Assembly (NCBI GenBank): GCA_021796895.1
Contig: JAKABN010000003.1
Coordinates: forward strand, 1 to 38,704
Reading direction: 5' to 3'
DNA from: Thermoplasmata archaeon
GTDB taxonomy: Archaea; Thermoplasmatota; Thermoplasmata; Sysuiplasmatales; Sysuiplasmataceae
DNA length: 38,704 bases
In this document: positions 16,529-25,095 of the stretch, piece after piece
How the letters are laid out: the number at the start of each line of letters is the position of its first letter
Position numbering within the stretch: the stretch's first letter is position 1
The notes under the pieces: model-generated
Database searches by the model: none
The model's input: the letters and a program-made list of their open reading frames with translations, nothing else
Told to the model about the DNA's origin: nothing
Program-made: the position numbers and the translations under genes

Positions 16529-17629
16529 TTGAAACTGTTCGAATACAGGGCCAAACAGCTGATGGCCGAGTACGGCATTCCGGTACCGAGAGGTGCGGTC
16601 GCATCCCGTCCGGAGGAGATTGCGTCAATCGATTACCCTGTTGCCGTCAAGGCACAGGTGCTCGCCGGCGGCAGAGGAAAGGCAGGCGGCATCAAGTTCG
16701 CCGACAACGTCGCGGAAGCCAGGAGCAGAGCGGCCGAGATCATTGGCATGACAATAAAGGGAGAGAAGACGAAAAGCGTCCTGCTCGAAGAGAGGCTGGA
16801 CGTCGCAAGGGAACTTTATCTGAGTCTCACGATAGACAGGGGGAGCCGATCAATTGTGCTGATGGCGAGCGGAGATGGCGGCGTCGAGATTGAGAGTGTG
16901 CCGGAAGAAAGGATACTCATCGTTTCCGTTCCGCTTTTCGGTTATTCGCCTTTCCTCACAAAGCTCCTGAAGAGCAGGATGGGGACGGACGCGGCGGTCA
17001 CTCAGCAGCTCGAGGATCTTGCGCTGAAACTTTACAAACTGTTCATTTCGGAAGACTGCGAGCTGGCAGAAATAAACCCACTGGTAATAACGCGGGACGG
17101 AAGGCTCATTGCGGCGGACGCGAAGATTACAATCAATGATGACGCCCTCTTCAGGCACGCGGAGTTCTCCCGGGATGCCGATGATCTGACGCCGCTCGAA
17201 CAGCGTGCAAAGGCGGAAGATATTGCATTCGTCCAGCTGGAGGGGAACATAGGCGTCATAGCCAACGGTGCGGGCCTGACAATGGCCACGCTCGACATAC
17301 TCACCATAAACGGAGGCAGGGCCGGTGTCTTTCTCGATCTGGGCGGAACGGATGATCCGGAGAAGGTCACTGCGGCATTCAATCTGATGAAGGATGCGAA
17401 ACCGGCGGTGATATTCCTCAACATCTTCGGCGGCATAACGAAATGCGACACGGTGGCCCTGGGAGTGAAGGCAGCCGTGCAGGAGAGTAGCATAAAGATT
17501 CCAATTGTTGCCAGGATAAGAGGCGTTAATGACGACCTGGCGCGGGACATATTGAAGGACATTGGCATCGAGGCAACATCCGACCTGATAAGCGCCGCAA
17601 AGAAGGCAGTCGCTGCGGGGGGCAACTGA
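16529..17629 (+). CDS. sucC: succinyl-CoA ligase (ADP-forming), beta subunit
   Basis: ATP-grasp subunit of succinyl-CoA synthetase (succinyl-CoA + ADP + Pi to succinate + ATP + CoA) in the TCA cycle, 366 residues. The N-terminus MKLFEYRAKQLM is the family start, so TTG 16529 is chosen over in-frame starts upstream; AGGTG lies 6 nt before it. The ATP-grasp loop GGRGKAGG (residues ~46-53), the Mg-binding ELAEINPLV segment and the C-terminal CoA-ligase part with FGGITKCD are conserved. sucD starts at the base after the stop. A GTTAATATG at 16405-16413 may be the promoter, leaving a ~90-nt leader. Confidence 0.96.
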   Translation: MKLFEYRAKQLMAEYGIPVPRGAVASRPEEIASIDYPVAVKAQVLAGGRGKAGGIKFADNVAEARSRAAEIIGMTIKGEKTKSVLLEERLDVARELYLSLTIDRGSRSIVLMASGDGGVEIESVPEERILIVSVPLFGYSPFLTKLLKSRMGTDAAVTQQLEDLALKLYKLFISEDCELAEINPLVITRDGRLIAADAKITINDDALFRHAEFSRDADDLTPLEQRAKAEDIAFVQLEGNIGVIANGAGLTMATLDILTINGGRAGVFLDLGGTDDPEKVTAAFNLMKDAKPAVIFLNIFGGITKCDTVALGVKAAVQESSIKIPIVARIRGVNDDLARDILKDIGIEATSDLISAAKKAVAAGGN

Positions 17630-18496
17630 ATGGCAGTGCTGGTTGACGGCGGAACGAAGGTGATTGTCCAGGGGATTACGGGCCACCAGGGCCAGTTTCA
17701 TGCCAGGTCGATGAGAGAGTTCGGAACCCGTGTCGTCGGCGGAGTCACTCCTGGAAAGGGAGGAAGCGCGGTCGATGGTATTCCTGTTTTCGACACCGTC
17801 CTCGATGCTGTCTCTTCCACTGGAGCAAACGCGACGTGCATATTTGTCCCGGCGAGGTTTGCGAAGGATGCTGTGTTTGAGGCAGTGAGTGCGGGACTGA
17901 AACTGATTGTCGTGATCACGGAGCACATACCGTTCCTTGACGCGATGCAGTTCACGACATATGCAAAACTCAACGGAGCCACGGTAATTGGTCCCAACTG
18001 TCCCGGCGTCTCCTCACCGGGATACGGAAAGATCGGCATAATGCCCTCGAAGATATTTGCCCGGGGAGACGTGGGTGTGATATCAAGGAGCGGCACACTG
18101 ACGTACGAGATTGTCAACGCGCTGACTGAAAGCGGATTCGGCGAAACGACATGCGTGGGCATCGGCGGCGACCCGATCATCGGCTCGAACTTTGTCGAAA
18201 TATTGTCCCTGCTCGAAGCCGATGCCGAAACAAAGAGAATTGTCATGGTGGGAGAAATAGGAGGAACGGCGGAGGAGGAGGCTGCGACATTCATAAGCAG
18301 ACATGTCTCCAAGCCCGTATACGCATACATAGCGGGCAGGAGCGCTCCGCCGGGAAAAAGAATGGGACATGCCGGCGCCATAATCAACAGGGGAAAGGGA
18401 ACGGCAGAAAGCAAGATAGAGAGTCTGGAGAAGGCGGGAGTGAAGGTTGCCGTTCTCCCCACCGACGTACCCGGACTGATGAAGAAAGGAAGATGA
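17630..18496 (+). CDS. sucD: succinyl-CoA ligase (ADP-forming), alpha subunit
   Basis: CoA-binding and phospho-histidine subunit of succinyl-CoA synthetase, 288 residues. The N-terminal Rossmann segment [10 protein letters not shown], the GPNCPGV loop and the active-site segment [10 protein letters not shown] with the phosphorylated His247 are present. ATG immediately follows the sucC TGA, and the G-rich end of sucC (GCGGGGGGC) acts as ribosome-binding site, so the two subunits are coupled. The gene converges on the MscS gene with a 20-bp gap. Confidence 0.96.
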   Translation: MAVLVDGGTKVIVQGITGHQGQFHARSMREFGTRVVGGVTPGKGGSAVDGIPVFDTVLDAVSSTGANATCIFVPARFAKDAVFEAVSAGLKLIVVITEHIPFLDAMQFTTYAKLNGATVIGPNCPGVSSPGYGKIGIMPSKIFARGDVGVISRSGTLTYEIVNALTESGFGETTCVGIGGDPIIGSNFVEILSLLEADAETKRIVMVGEIGGTAEEEAATFISRHVSKPVYAYIAGRSAPPGKRMGHAGAIINRGKGTAESKIESLEKAGVKVAVLPTDVPGLMKKGR

Positions 18497-18516
18497 CCAT
18501 CAAGCGCAGGGCCTGA

Positions 18517-19458
18517 TCAGTTCGGACTGCTTTCCTTTCTGAGTTCTGCCACGGTCCTCATTATGACCCTGAGCACTTCGCTCCTGACAGGCTCCTCGAC
18601 CTGCGTCCTTGCCGTGACATCCACCGAGATGACATAGGACTGAAAAGTCGTCTCGTTGACCAGCACGACGGGTTCGGTGTCACTGGCCACATATGCAATC
18701 TTCGATACCGCTTCCCTGATTCGCGGTATAACGACGTCGGGATCGAGCGCCTTCTCTATTTCAAACTTTGACCTCACCCGCAGCATGCGGATTTCCGAAT
18801 TCTTGATCATGAGTGCCTGGACGACCATGCCTGCCGGTATTACCACCGGTCTTCCATCATCCATTGTCAGTTTGACATAAAGGAAGCCGATCGAGTCGAC
18901 TGTGCATGTGTATCCGCTGACGAGAAAGTCGCTGGAATAGAATTTGGGAGGATATGCGGGGGCAATAATGCCGAACTGCCACGTTGCAAGAGTGATTCTG
19001 TCTCCTGACTTGATGGGTTTGGAGAGCACGAGCACAAGGCCGCCGAAGAAGTTTGAAAGCACGACAGTTGCTGCCTGTCCTAGAACGAGACCCGCAAACG
19101 CGCCGCCTACAAGAAGTCCCGTGAGGCTGAGGCCCATTTCGTGGAAGACTACGAATGCCAGAAGCATGTAGGCTACGAGCAGGAAAAGATAGTGAATGCT
19201 CACTGCTCTGCCTCTGCCTATCTTTGCAGCGAGAAACCTCACAAGCATTCTGCCCAGAATTGTTATGAATGAGTAGCCTGCGGCGAGTATTACAATCGAT
19301 GTCGCAACAGGAACAGCGCCTGCAGGCAGGCTGCTGTGATATTTTGCAATCGCGTAGTCTATGCCGTATACTATTCCTCCGACGATGAACACCAGTACCA
19401 CAATCGACTCTATGATCCTGAGTTTACCGCCGTTTTCCTTCGTCTCTTTCCCGCTCAT
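18517..19458 (-). CDS. MscS-family mechanosensitive ion channel
   Basis: Small-conductance mechanosensitive channel homologue that releases solutes on hypo-osmotic shock, 313 residues. Four hydrophobic segments lie at about residues 15-36, 47-70, 86-106 and 110-140. The last, with a GGAFAGLVLGQAA pattern of small residues, is the pore helix TM3, followed by NFFGGLVLVLSKPIKSGDRI entering the beta domain. The C-terminal alpha/beta domain contains VVIPAGMVV, corresponding to the usual IPN segment with Ala replacing Asn. Start ATG 19458; a GTTATAAC TATA box lies ~59 bp upstream and no clear ribosome-binding site is visible. Confidence 0.9.
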   Translation of the reverse strand: MSGKETKENGGKLRIIESIVVLVFIVGGIVYGIDYAIAKYHSSLPAGAVPVATSIVILAAGYSFITILGRMLVRFLAAKIGRGRAVSIHYLFLLVAYMLLAFVVFHEMGLSLTGLLVGGAFAGLVLGQAATVVLSNFFGGLVLVLSKPIKSGDRITLATWQFGIIAPAYPPKFYSSDFLVSGYTCTVDSIGFLYVKLTMDDGRPVVIPAGMVVQALMIKNSEIRMLRVRSKFEIEKALDPDVVIPRIREAVSKIAYVASDTEPVVLVNETTFQSYVISVDVTARTQVEEPVRSEVLRVIMRTVAELRKESSPN

Positions 19459-19512
19459 GCATCATACCAGCATTCTTACAGGCAACGCTCCTGCTTGCCC
19501 TAATTTTCCGTT

Positions 19513-19523
19513 GGTTATAACGC
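19513..19523 (-). promoter_or_regulatory. promoter of the MscS gene (TATA box)
   Basis: GCGTTATAACC on the reverse strand. The expected transcript start near 19490 leaves a leader of about 33 nt. Confidence 0.45.
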
Positions 19524-19587
19524 TTATTGATTCGCATCAGCCGTAAACGGTGGGACGGCTCATCCGTGCTAAGCGTGGATCCAGGCG

Positions 19588-19606
19588 GAATAAAAATAAG
19601 GAAAAG
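19588..19606 (-). terminator. T-rich terminator after the solute-binding protein gene
   Basis: On the reverse strand, 26-44 nt past the stop, the sequence CTTTTCCTTATTTTTATT is a run of Ts of the kind that ends archaeal transcription. Confidence 0.4.
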
Positions 19607-19631
19607 GTTTGTACCGTCAGGAGACGATAGT

Positions 19632-21383
19632 TCACTCTTTCTTTCTCCTGCTGTACACCACTGCAGCGACCACTGCAATCACCGCGATGACAGCGCCCAA
19701 AGCGCCGATTGTGACTAGCGAAGCACCGCCTGATGATGTCGAGGCGCTGCTGTTCACAACCGCATGGGCATACAGAGAGTCGAGCGGACTGATCAGCTGC
19801 TGCTGTGGATAGAAGCCGCCGATGGCGCCGGGCCTGTAGGCGTAGTACACCTTCGCGCCCATGATGGGTATTATGGGCACCTGGCTGGCGATTATGCCCT
19901 GCACCTTCTGCAGCGTGGCGTTGAGCGCCGCCTGGTTGGTCACTTCGAGATTGGCCTGACTCAGAAGGCTGTTGACGGTGGTGTTGTTGTAGTGTTCGAA
20001 ATTCCAGTATCCCTGGGAATCGAATGCACACCAGAGATCAAACCAGGGATTGCCGAAGAGCGGTCCGAAGTTGAAGTAACTGGCGAAATTGAAGGACGGA
20101 TTGATGAAGGTCTCTGTGACCCACGTCTGAACGGGGATGATGTTGTAAGTGACTTCAAAGTTATCGGCAGCCAGCTGCTGCTGCATGATAGACATTGCGG
20201 TCGTCCAGTCGCTTATCGGTATCTCCGCGAAATTGATGTTGACGGTGGTGTTGTTGGCATATTGCCAGAATCCGTTGCTGCCTATGTGCAGTCCTGCCTC
20301 TTTGAAATAACTGTTTGCAACCGACAGGTTGTATGAGTAATACGGCACGCTCGTGTTGTAGAATGCACTCTGTGTCCACGGCAGACCGCCGAACGACGCC
20401 TGGCCTCCGAGTCCGTCTTCCGCCTTGTTCAGAATCTGAGTCTTGTTTATGGCGGAGGCGAGTCCCTTCCTGAAGAAGGTGTTGTTGAAGGGGGCGACCT
20501 GAAGGTCGAACCAGAGGACGAGGGAGAAAGTGTCCTTGTATGCTACGGCCTTTATGCCCGGCGTGGCATTGAGCTGGGTGAACAGATTGCTCGGATCGAC
20601 GTATGTGGCGTCGATCTCGCCGGCTTCAAGCGCCTCGATCATGGAGGTGCTGGACTTGAACATCACAATGACCTCTTTCGAGAAGTGAGGCTTGCCCTTG
20701 AAGAAGTAGGGGTTGGCGACGAGATTGATGTTTGAGCCTGACACGCTCTGAAGGATCATCGGACCGCATGACAGCTGGTGCCCGATGTTCATGTTGAAGT
20801 AATTGCCTACGCCCGATATGTTGGAAACGTATGTATGCCATTCATACGGTATTATCGTCTGCCCGCCGAGGTAGTAGAACATCATCACGGTAGGAGCGCT
20901 CAGCTGGAATACAACCGTATACTGGTTTGGCGCACTGACATTCAGCAGGTACGGGTCTATATTGTTGAAGTCGAGCGTTGTGTTCGCCATTATCACATGG
21001 AACGTGTAGACGACGTCCTGAGCGGTCAGCGGGGCGGCTTTTGACGTTCCGTTGACCCATGATGCGTTATGGACGAGGTTGAACGTGATCGTCTTTCCGC
21101 TGTTCGTCACATTCCAGCTCTGGGCGAGCCATGGCATTACGGTGCCGTTGCTGAACTCATACAGCAGAGTGTCTGAGTAGGTTATGCCGAGTATATCCCC
21201 GGACAAACCGCTTGCCGTCAGCGGATTCTGGTTGGATATTACCTCATTCACAGATGTTCCCAGAATGAATGTTCCTCCACCCGTTGATGACTGTGCGTTC
21301 GCATGACCCGCGGCGACGGCAACTGATCCCGTTGCCATCAGCATCGCGCACACAAAAACTGTCATCGCATGTTTAAATTTCAA
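19632..21383 (-). CDS. ABC transporter solute-binding protein, peptide/nickel type (SBP_bac_5)
   Basis: Extracellular lipid-free solute receptor of 583 residues. Residues 1-30 form a signal peptide ending near HANAQS; the family-5 binding fold follows with SNQNPLTASG near the start, a MPWLAQSW segment and a FRKGLASAINK segment; a Ser/Gly linker leads to a C-terminal membrane helix (~552-574) and a basic tail RRKKE. This C-terminal anchor is common in archaeal binding proteins. Many N-x-S/T sites suggest glycosylation. No permease or ATPase gene is adjacent, so partners are elsewhere or absent. The TTG start at 21383 has AGAGGG 7 nt upstream and a TATA box ~47 nt upstream. Substrate (oligopeptide, sugar or metal) cannot be told. 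Confidence 0.9.
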   Translation of the reverse strand: MKFKHAMTVFVCAMLMATGSVAVAAGHANAQSSTGGGTFILGTSVNEVISNQNPLTASGLSGDILGITYSDTLLYEFSNGTVMPWLAQSWNVTNSGKTITFNLVHNASWVNGTSKAAPLTAQDVVYTFHVIMANTTLDFNNIDPYLLNVSAPNQYTVVFQLSAPTVMMFYYLGGQTIIPYEWHTYVSNISGVGNYFNMNIGHQLSCGPMILQSVSGSNINLVANPYFFKGKPHFSKEVIVMFKSSTSMIEALEAGEIDATYVDPSNLFTQLNATPGIKAVAYKDTFSLVLWFDLQVAPFNNTFFRKGLASAINKTQILNKAEDGLGGQASFGGLPWTQSAFYNTSVPYYSYNLSVANSYFKEAGLHIGSNGFWQYANNTTVNINFAEIPISDWTTAMSIMQQQLAADNFEVTYNIIPVQTWVTETFINPSFNFASYFNFGPLFGNPWFDLWCAFDSQGYWNFEHYNNTTVNSLLSQANLEVTNQAALNATLQKVQGIIASQVPIIPIMGAKVYYAYRPGAIGGFYPQQQLISPLDSLYAHAVVNSSASTSSGGASLVTIGALGAVIAVIAVVAAVVYSRRKKE

Positions 21384-21426
21384 ATAGTTTCCCTCTGCGA
21401 TTTTTAAACGCGGTTAAGGATGAAAG

Positions 21427-21434
21427 CTATATAA
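21427..21434 (-). promoter_or_regulatory. promoter of the solute-binding protein gene (TATA box)
   Basis: TTATATAG on the reverse strand, followed by an expected start near 21404 and a ~20-nt leader that contains the AGAGGG ribosome-binding site. Confidence 0.6.
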
Positions 21435-21589
21435 CGTTAATCGTGCGCTCGGGCGTATCGTTGCAAGACAGCAGTGATGCATCAGCAACACTGATACCAT
21501 CGCACAGGTTATACGAAAAACATCCTGAAATGTGCGGATGCTGCAGTCTGTAGGCTCATCGGCAGAGCGCGGTGTCGCAAAGGCTCGAA

Positions 21590-23344
21590 TCACGTTTTCT
21601 TCAGCTGCATCCTGTACATTTCCAGTATTTCGCCGCTTGCCGTTGCATCATACGCGTCCTTGTCTTTCCTGAATTTGCCGGTGAATCTCGGGAATCTGAC
21701 TGCAAGGCCCGAGCCTTCCTTAATCTTCCCCCAGTTGCATGTGTGCACTGGGCTGTGGGTGACTTCCGCGCCTATCACCTCAAGCACTAACGCCGGCCTG
21801 AACCAGAAATCCGCGACCATGCGGCTCTCCACTTCGCCTGATTTCGCCGGAAGGAGAGATGTTTTCAGCATATCGGGAAGAGAGAAGAGCGTCTCGTCGT
21901 CGAAACCGCTTCCGAGTTTGGTCACGGTTTCAAACACCTGGCGCTCCTTGTCGTAAGTTGCCATCAGCAGCGCTCCGTATGTGCCGCTCCTTCTTCCCCT
22001 GCCGGCAAAGGCGCCAACGACCACAAGATCCACGGTATCTATCATTTCGGCTTTGTAATCCTTCTTGTACTTTATCCAGAGCCATCCTCTCGCTCCGGGC
22101 TGATACACAGATTCATCGGCAGGCGATTTTGCGACAACTCCCTCGCATCCGGACTGAAGTGCAAGATTGAAAAAGTCCTCCGCCTCAGCAGCGGTGCTCA
22201 CGAGCTTCACTGTCGAGAGTTTCACCCTTTCGTTCTCTGCTATCGTCTCCTCGAGCTTTCTCCTTCTCTCCCTGTAAGGCACTTCCATAAAATTCCTTCC
22301 GTCCAGAAGCAGAATATCGAACAGGAAGAGGGTCACGGGAAACTCTTCTACCGCTTCCTCGAGTCCGTGTTTTCTTCCTCTGCGCCTCGACACGACCTGA
22401 AATGGAAGCATCTCGCCTGTGTTGATGTCCACGGGCACGCACTCCCCCTCGATTATGCCGCTCCTGCCGCGAAAGGCCGACGCGATGGCATTCAGCATTT
22501 CCGGAAACTGATCTGTTATCTCTTCGAGCTGCCTCGAAAACAGCCGCACTCTTCCGTCGCCGATGTGCGCCTGCATTCTCAAGCCGTCGTATTTGAAATC
22601 CAGCGCGGCAGTGCCGCCCATCTTTGCAAGTATCTCGTCGAGCCCTGGCAGCCTCTCTGCAAGCATGGATCTCACGGGCACATTGACTTCGAGTCCGAGC
22701 GTGCTCAGTCCGCTTATGCCCTCCCTGCAGAGAGCCACCGCGACTCTTCCGAGATCGCTTGTTATATTGAAGGCAATCTCTACTGCATCCCTGTCCTCCT
22801 TCGTCGCGAAAGTAGCCGACAGAGCATCAATCAGCGTCATTGCGGCAACGCCGATTCTCATCTTGCCCATGACTATCCTGAGTATGTATTTCGCCTCGAC
22901 GGGCGTCGAGGAGGCCAGCAGCCGGGCAAGCAGGTTGATCTTTGTTTCCTGAGAGCCCGGACCAGACGACAGCGCCATCTTCGAAAGAGAGTCGTGCACC
23001 TCGTTTACTGTCAGTGCCTCCGAGCCCAGTCCCGAGGGTGACGATGCCCGCAGCATCTGTTCTCCGAGCAGCCCGGCGTCTCCGACCTGCTTCCACATGG
23101 CCTCCACCTTTGACTGTTCCATTCTGCAGACTGTCGAAAGTGTCCTGATCGCCATCTTCTCAGCCATTCCTATCTTCTCCGGATAGAAATCGGGAAACAG
23201 GCGGCCATGCGTCATGTAGACGACATTGGCTATCTCGTCGCATGAGGCATTACGGAGCATGTCCACGAGAAGCGCAGTGATTTCAAGCCTCTTCGTGGTA
23301 GCCTCAACTTTCTCGTAAAAGTCAGCAACTTCCCTGTATAGCAT
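21590..23344 (-). CDS. lig: ATP-dependent DNA ligase
   Basis: Seals nicks in replication and repair, 584 residues, typical archaeal LigI. The N-terminal DNA-binding domain spans about residues 1-225. The nucleotidyl-transferase motif I is DFKYDGLRMQ, with the adenylated Lys251; motif III appears as FLFDILLLDG, motif IV as CEGVVAKS, motif V as WLWIKYKKDY, and the OB-fold domain ends near residue 575. No ribosome-binding site precedes ATG 23344, but a TATATTTA box centred 28 nt upstream predicts a leaderless message. The helicase gene upstream is on the same strand with a 50-bp gap. Confidence 0.96.
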   Translation of the reverse strand: MLYREVADFYEKVEATTKRLEITALLVDMLRNASCDEIANVVYMTHGRLFPDFYPEKIGMAEKMAIRTLSTVCRMEQSKVEAMWKQVGDAGLLGEQMLRASSPSGLGSEALTVNEVHDSLSKMALSSGPGSQETKINLLARLLASSTPVEAKYILRIVMGKMRIGVAAMTLIDALSATFATKEDRDAVEIAFNITSDLGRVAVALCREGISGLSTLGLEVNVPVRSMLAERLPGLDEILAKMGGTAALDFKYDGLRMQAHIGDGRVRLFSRQLEEITDQFPEMLNAIASAFRGRSGIIEGECVPVDINTGEMLPFQVVSRRRGRKHGLEEAVEEFPVTLFLFDILLLDGRNFMEVPYRERRRKLEETIAENERVKLSTVKLVSTAAEAEDFFNLALQSGCEGVVAKSPADESVYQPGARGWLWIKYKKDYKAEMIDTVDLVVVGAFAGRGRRSGTYGALLMATYDKERQVFETVTKLGSGFDDETLFSLPDMLKTSLLPAKSGEVESRMVADFWFRPALVLEVIGAEVTHSPVHTCNWGKIKEGSGLAVRFPRFTGKFRKDKDAYDATASGEILEMYRMQLKKT

Positions 23345-23366
23345 GCAGATGCCGTATCTGCATCAT

Positions 23367-23378
23367 GATAAATATACG
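23367..23378 (-). promoter_or_regulatory. promoter of DNA ligase (TATA box, leaderless)
   Basis: CGTATATTTATC on the reverse strand, centred 28 nt from the A of the ligase ATG, so transcription should start at or within a base or two of the start codon. Confidence 0.6.
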
Positions 23379-23394
23379 CTCGATCAGCCCGTGC

Positions 23395-24993
23395 TCAATA
23401 GTCAAAGAGTGATTTCTGCTTCGGTTCTGTCAGCTCGGACATCTTTGCACCCCTGCTAAGTCTTGCGTTCAGACTCATCAGCGCCGCCTTCATGGAATTC
23501 TCCTTCCTTAGCGAAGAGTAGTAGAAACCTTCGTCCTTGGTGCCCTTGGTCACCAGCACGAATACCTTTCCCGAGCTCAGTCTGCCGGTCCTTCCCCTCC
23601 GCTGTATGGACCGTATCTCGGAGGGAACGGTCTCATAAAAAACAACCATGTCCGTTGAGGTGATATCCAGGCCTTCCTCTCCCACGGAAGTGGATATCAG
23701 CACGTTCGCCTCGCCGCTGCTGAACCTGGAAATCACGTCAATCTGTTCCTTCTGCTTCAGGCCACGCTCGTCGCGCCTGGCGCTCTGGCCTATGAGCTTT
23801 ATGGGCTTTGCCGCGCCGGGCCCCGAAAGCGTTCTGTAGACTATTTCGGCAGTATCGCGGAACTGTGTGAACACCATGATTCTTCCAGAAGGATTGGCGG
23901 CGAGCTGTTCGCCTATTATCTGTGTGAGCTTTGATATCTTCGGGTGTTCTGCGGTTATTTTCGAGAGCATGTCGACAACGAGCTGAAAACGTTCATCGGC
24001 CACAATGGATCGTGATGCCTTGGAAGATTTCCCCTCTGCCTCCTCCTGAAGTTTCTGCACATATCTGCGCAGGGCGAACACGGTCTGCGTCTCGGCCATG
24101 TCCACGCCGTGGGAAAGCTTTACGGCTTCCGACTGAATGCGCATGGAATCGAACAGTATTCTGTGCTTCATGCCTGCCGAAAGTCTCGACGAAAGTTCCC
24201 TTCCGGCCCCGAGAAGATCTTTGGTGGAGCCCTGTGAATCCTGCGGAATGAGCTGCAGGTGCCTGAGTTTCTCGACCCTCTCGCTGAGCATGGACTTCAG
24301 TTCACGTGATATGTCCCTGAGTTCCTGCGAAAGCTCGACCGGCACCCACTTGACTGCTGTCTCCTGCACGTACGGCTCGACATCGGGGTCATCCTCGCTC
24401 CTGACCTCGATATGCTCTATGTTCAGTGTTCTGCATATCTCCTCCACGGAAACAAGGTCGCTTCCGGGTGAGGCTGTCATTCCGAGCACCAGACCCCTTT
24501 CCCTGACTCCGGAATAGACTTCGGATATGTGGACATAGGAGTAATCGCCCTTTGCCCTGTGGCATTCATCGAAAACAAGGAGACTGAATGAGGACAGATC
24601 GCACAGTCCCGACGACACATCGTTCTCTACCACCTGAGGAGTGGAGACTACGATGCGCGGTTTATTCCAGAGCTCCGGGCGGTGCTCCGGAGCGGTCTCC
24701 CCCGTCATCAGCGACATGAGTTCGGGGTCTATGGTCAGTCTTTCGCGCAGAAAGGCGTAATGCTGTTCGACCAGCGGTTTCGTCGGAGCCATGAACAGCA
24801 CCTTCGACCCGGGCGACTGGAGAATGACGTCGATAACGAGAAGGGCAATAACAGTTTTACCGAGACCTGTCGGAAGAACAACAAGTGTGGAAACTGTGGA
24901 AGCCGCATCGGCTATGCGTCTCTGGTAAAGCCGTTCGGTAATCGAGCCGTCTTTTATGAATGACAATATGAACGCCAGATCATGACAGTTCAA
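23395..24993 (-). CDS. Hef-like DEAH-box DNA helicase, no nuclease domain
   Basis: Superfamily 2 helicase of the Hef/FANCM type, acting on forked DNA, 532 residues. Motif I is PTGLGKT (residues 41-47), motif II DECH, motif III TASP, and motif VI QRRGRTGR; the linker between the two RecA domains is the Hef insertion. The XPF-type nuclease and HhH domains of full Hef are absent: the protein stops after the helicase with QKSLFDY, which resembles a PCNA-interacting motif. TTG 24993 is preferred because GGAAGGT lies 6 nt upstream and the homologous N-terminus begins here; a longer in-frame reading to 25155 would run into gltX. It is divergent from gltX over a 102-bp spacer. Confidence 0.9.
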   Translation of the reverse strand: MNCHDLAFILSFIKDGSITERLYQRRIADAASTVSTLVVLPTGLGKTVIALLVIDVILQSPGSKVLFMAPTKPLVEQHYAFLRERLTIDPELMSLMTGETAPEHRPELWNKPRIVVSTPQVVENDVSSGLCDLSSFSLLVFDECHRAKGDYSYVHISEVYSGVRERGLVLGMTASPGSDLVSVEEICRTLNIEHIEVRSEDDPDVEPYVQETAVKWVPVELSQELRDISRELKSMLSERVEKLRHLQLIPQDSQGSTKDLLGAGRELSSRLSAGMKHRILFDSMRIQSEAVKLSHGVDMAETQTVFALRRYVQKLQEEAEGKSSKASRSIVADERFQLVVDMLSKITAEHPKISKLTQIIGEQLAANPSGRIMVFTQFRDTAEIVYRTLSGPGAAKPIKLIGQSARRDERGLKQKEQIDVISRFSSGEANVLISTSVGEEGLDITSTDMVVFYETVPSEIRSIQRRGRTGRLSSGKVFVLVTKGTKDEGFYYSSLRKENSMKAALMSLNARLSRGAKMSELTEPKQKSLFDY

Positions 24994-25060
24994 ATAATTA
25001 CCTTCCAGGCCGCCGGCCGCAGTGGTGGCGAGCACAGGGTGATTGGTCCCTGAGAACGTC

Positions 25061-25071
25061 AGTAATATATC
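25061..25071 (+). promoter_or_regulatory. promoter of gltX (TATA box, leaderless)
   Basis: AGTAATATATC, centred about 29 nt before ATG 25096. Its ATATAT core is palindromic, so on the reverse strand it could also serve the divergent helicase gene with a leader of about 45 nt. Confidence 0.55.
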
Positions 25072-25095
25072 CCGATCGTTTCTTTGCATGATACG

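Noticed and set aside
21553-21590. tRNA-like sequence (D-arm-like GGCTCATCGGCAGAGC and T-loop-like GGCTCGAATCA)
   Set aside because: The spacing between the two parts is about 13 nt too short for an anticodon arm, and no acceptor stem can be paired. It may be a remnant or chance.
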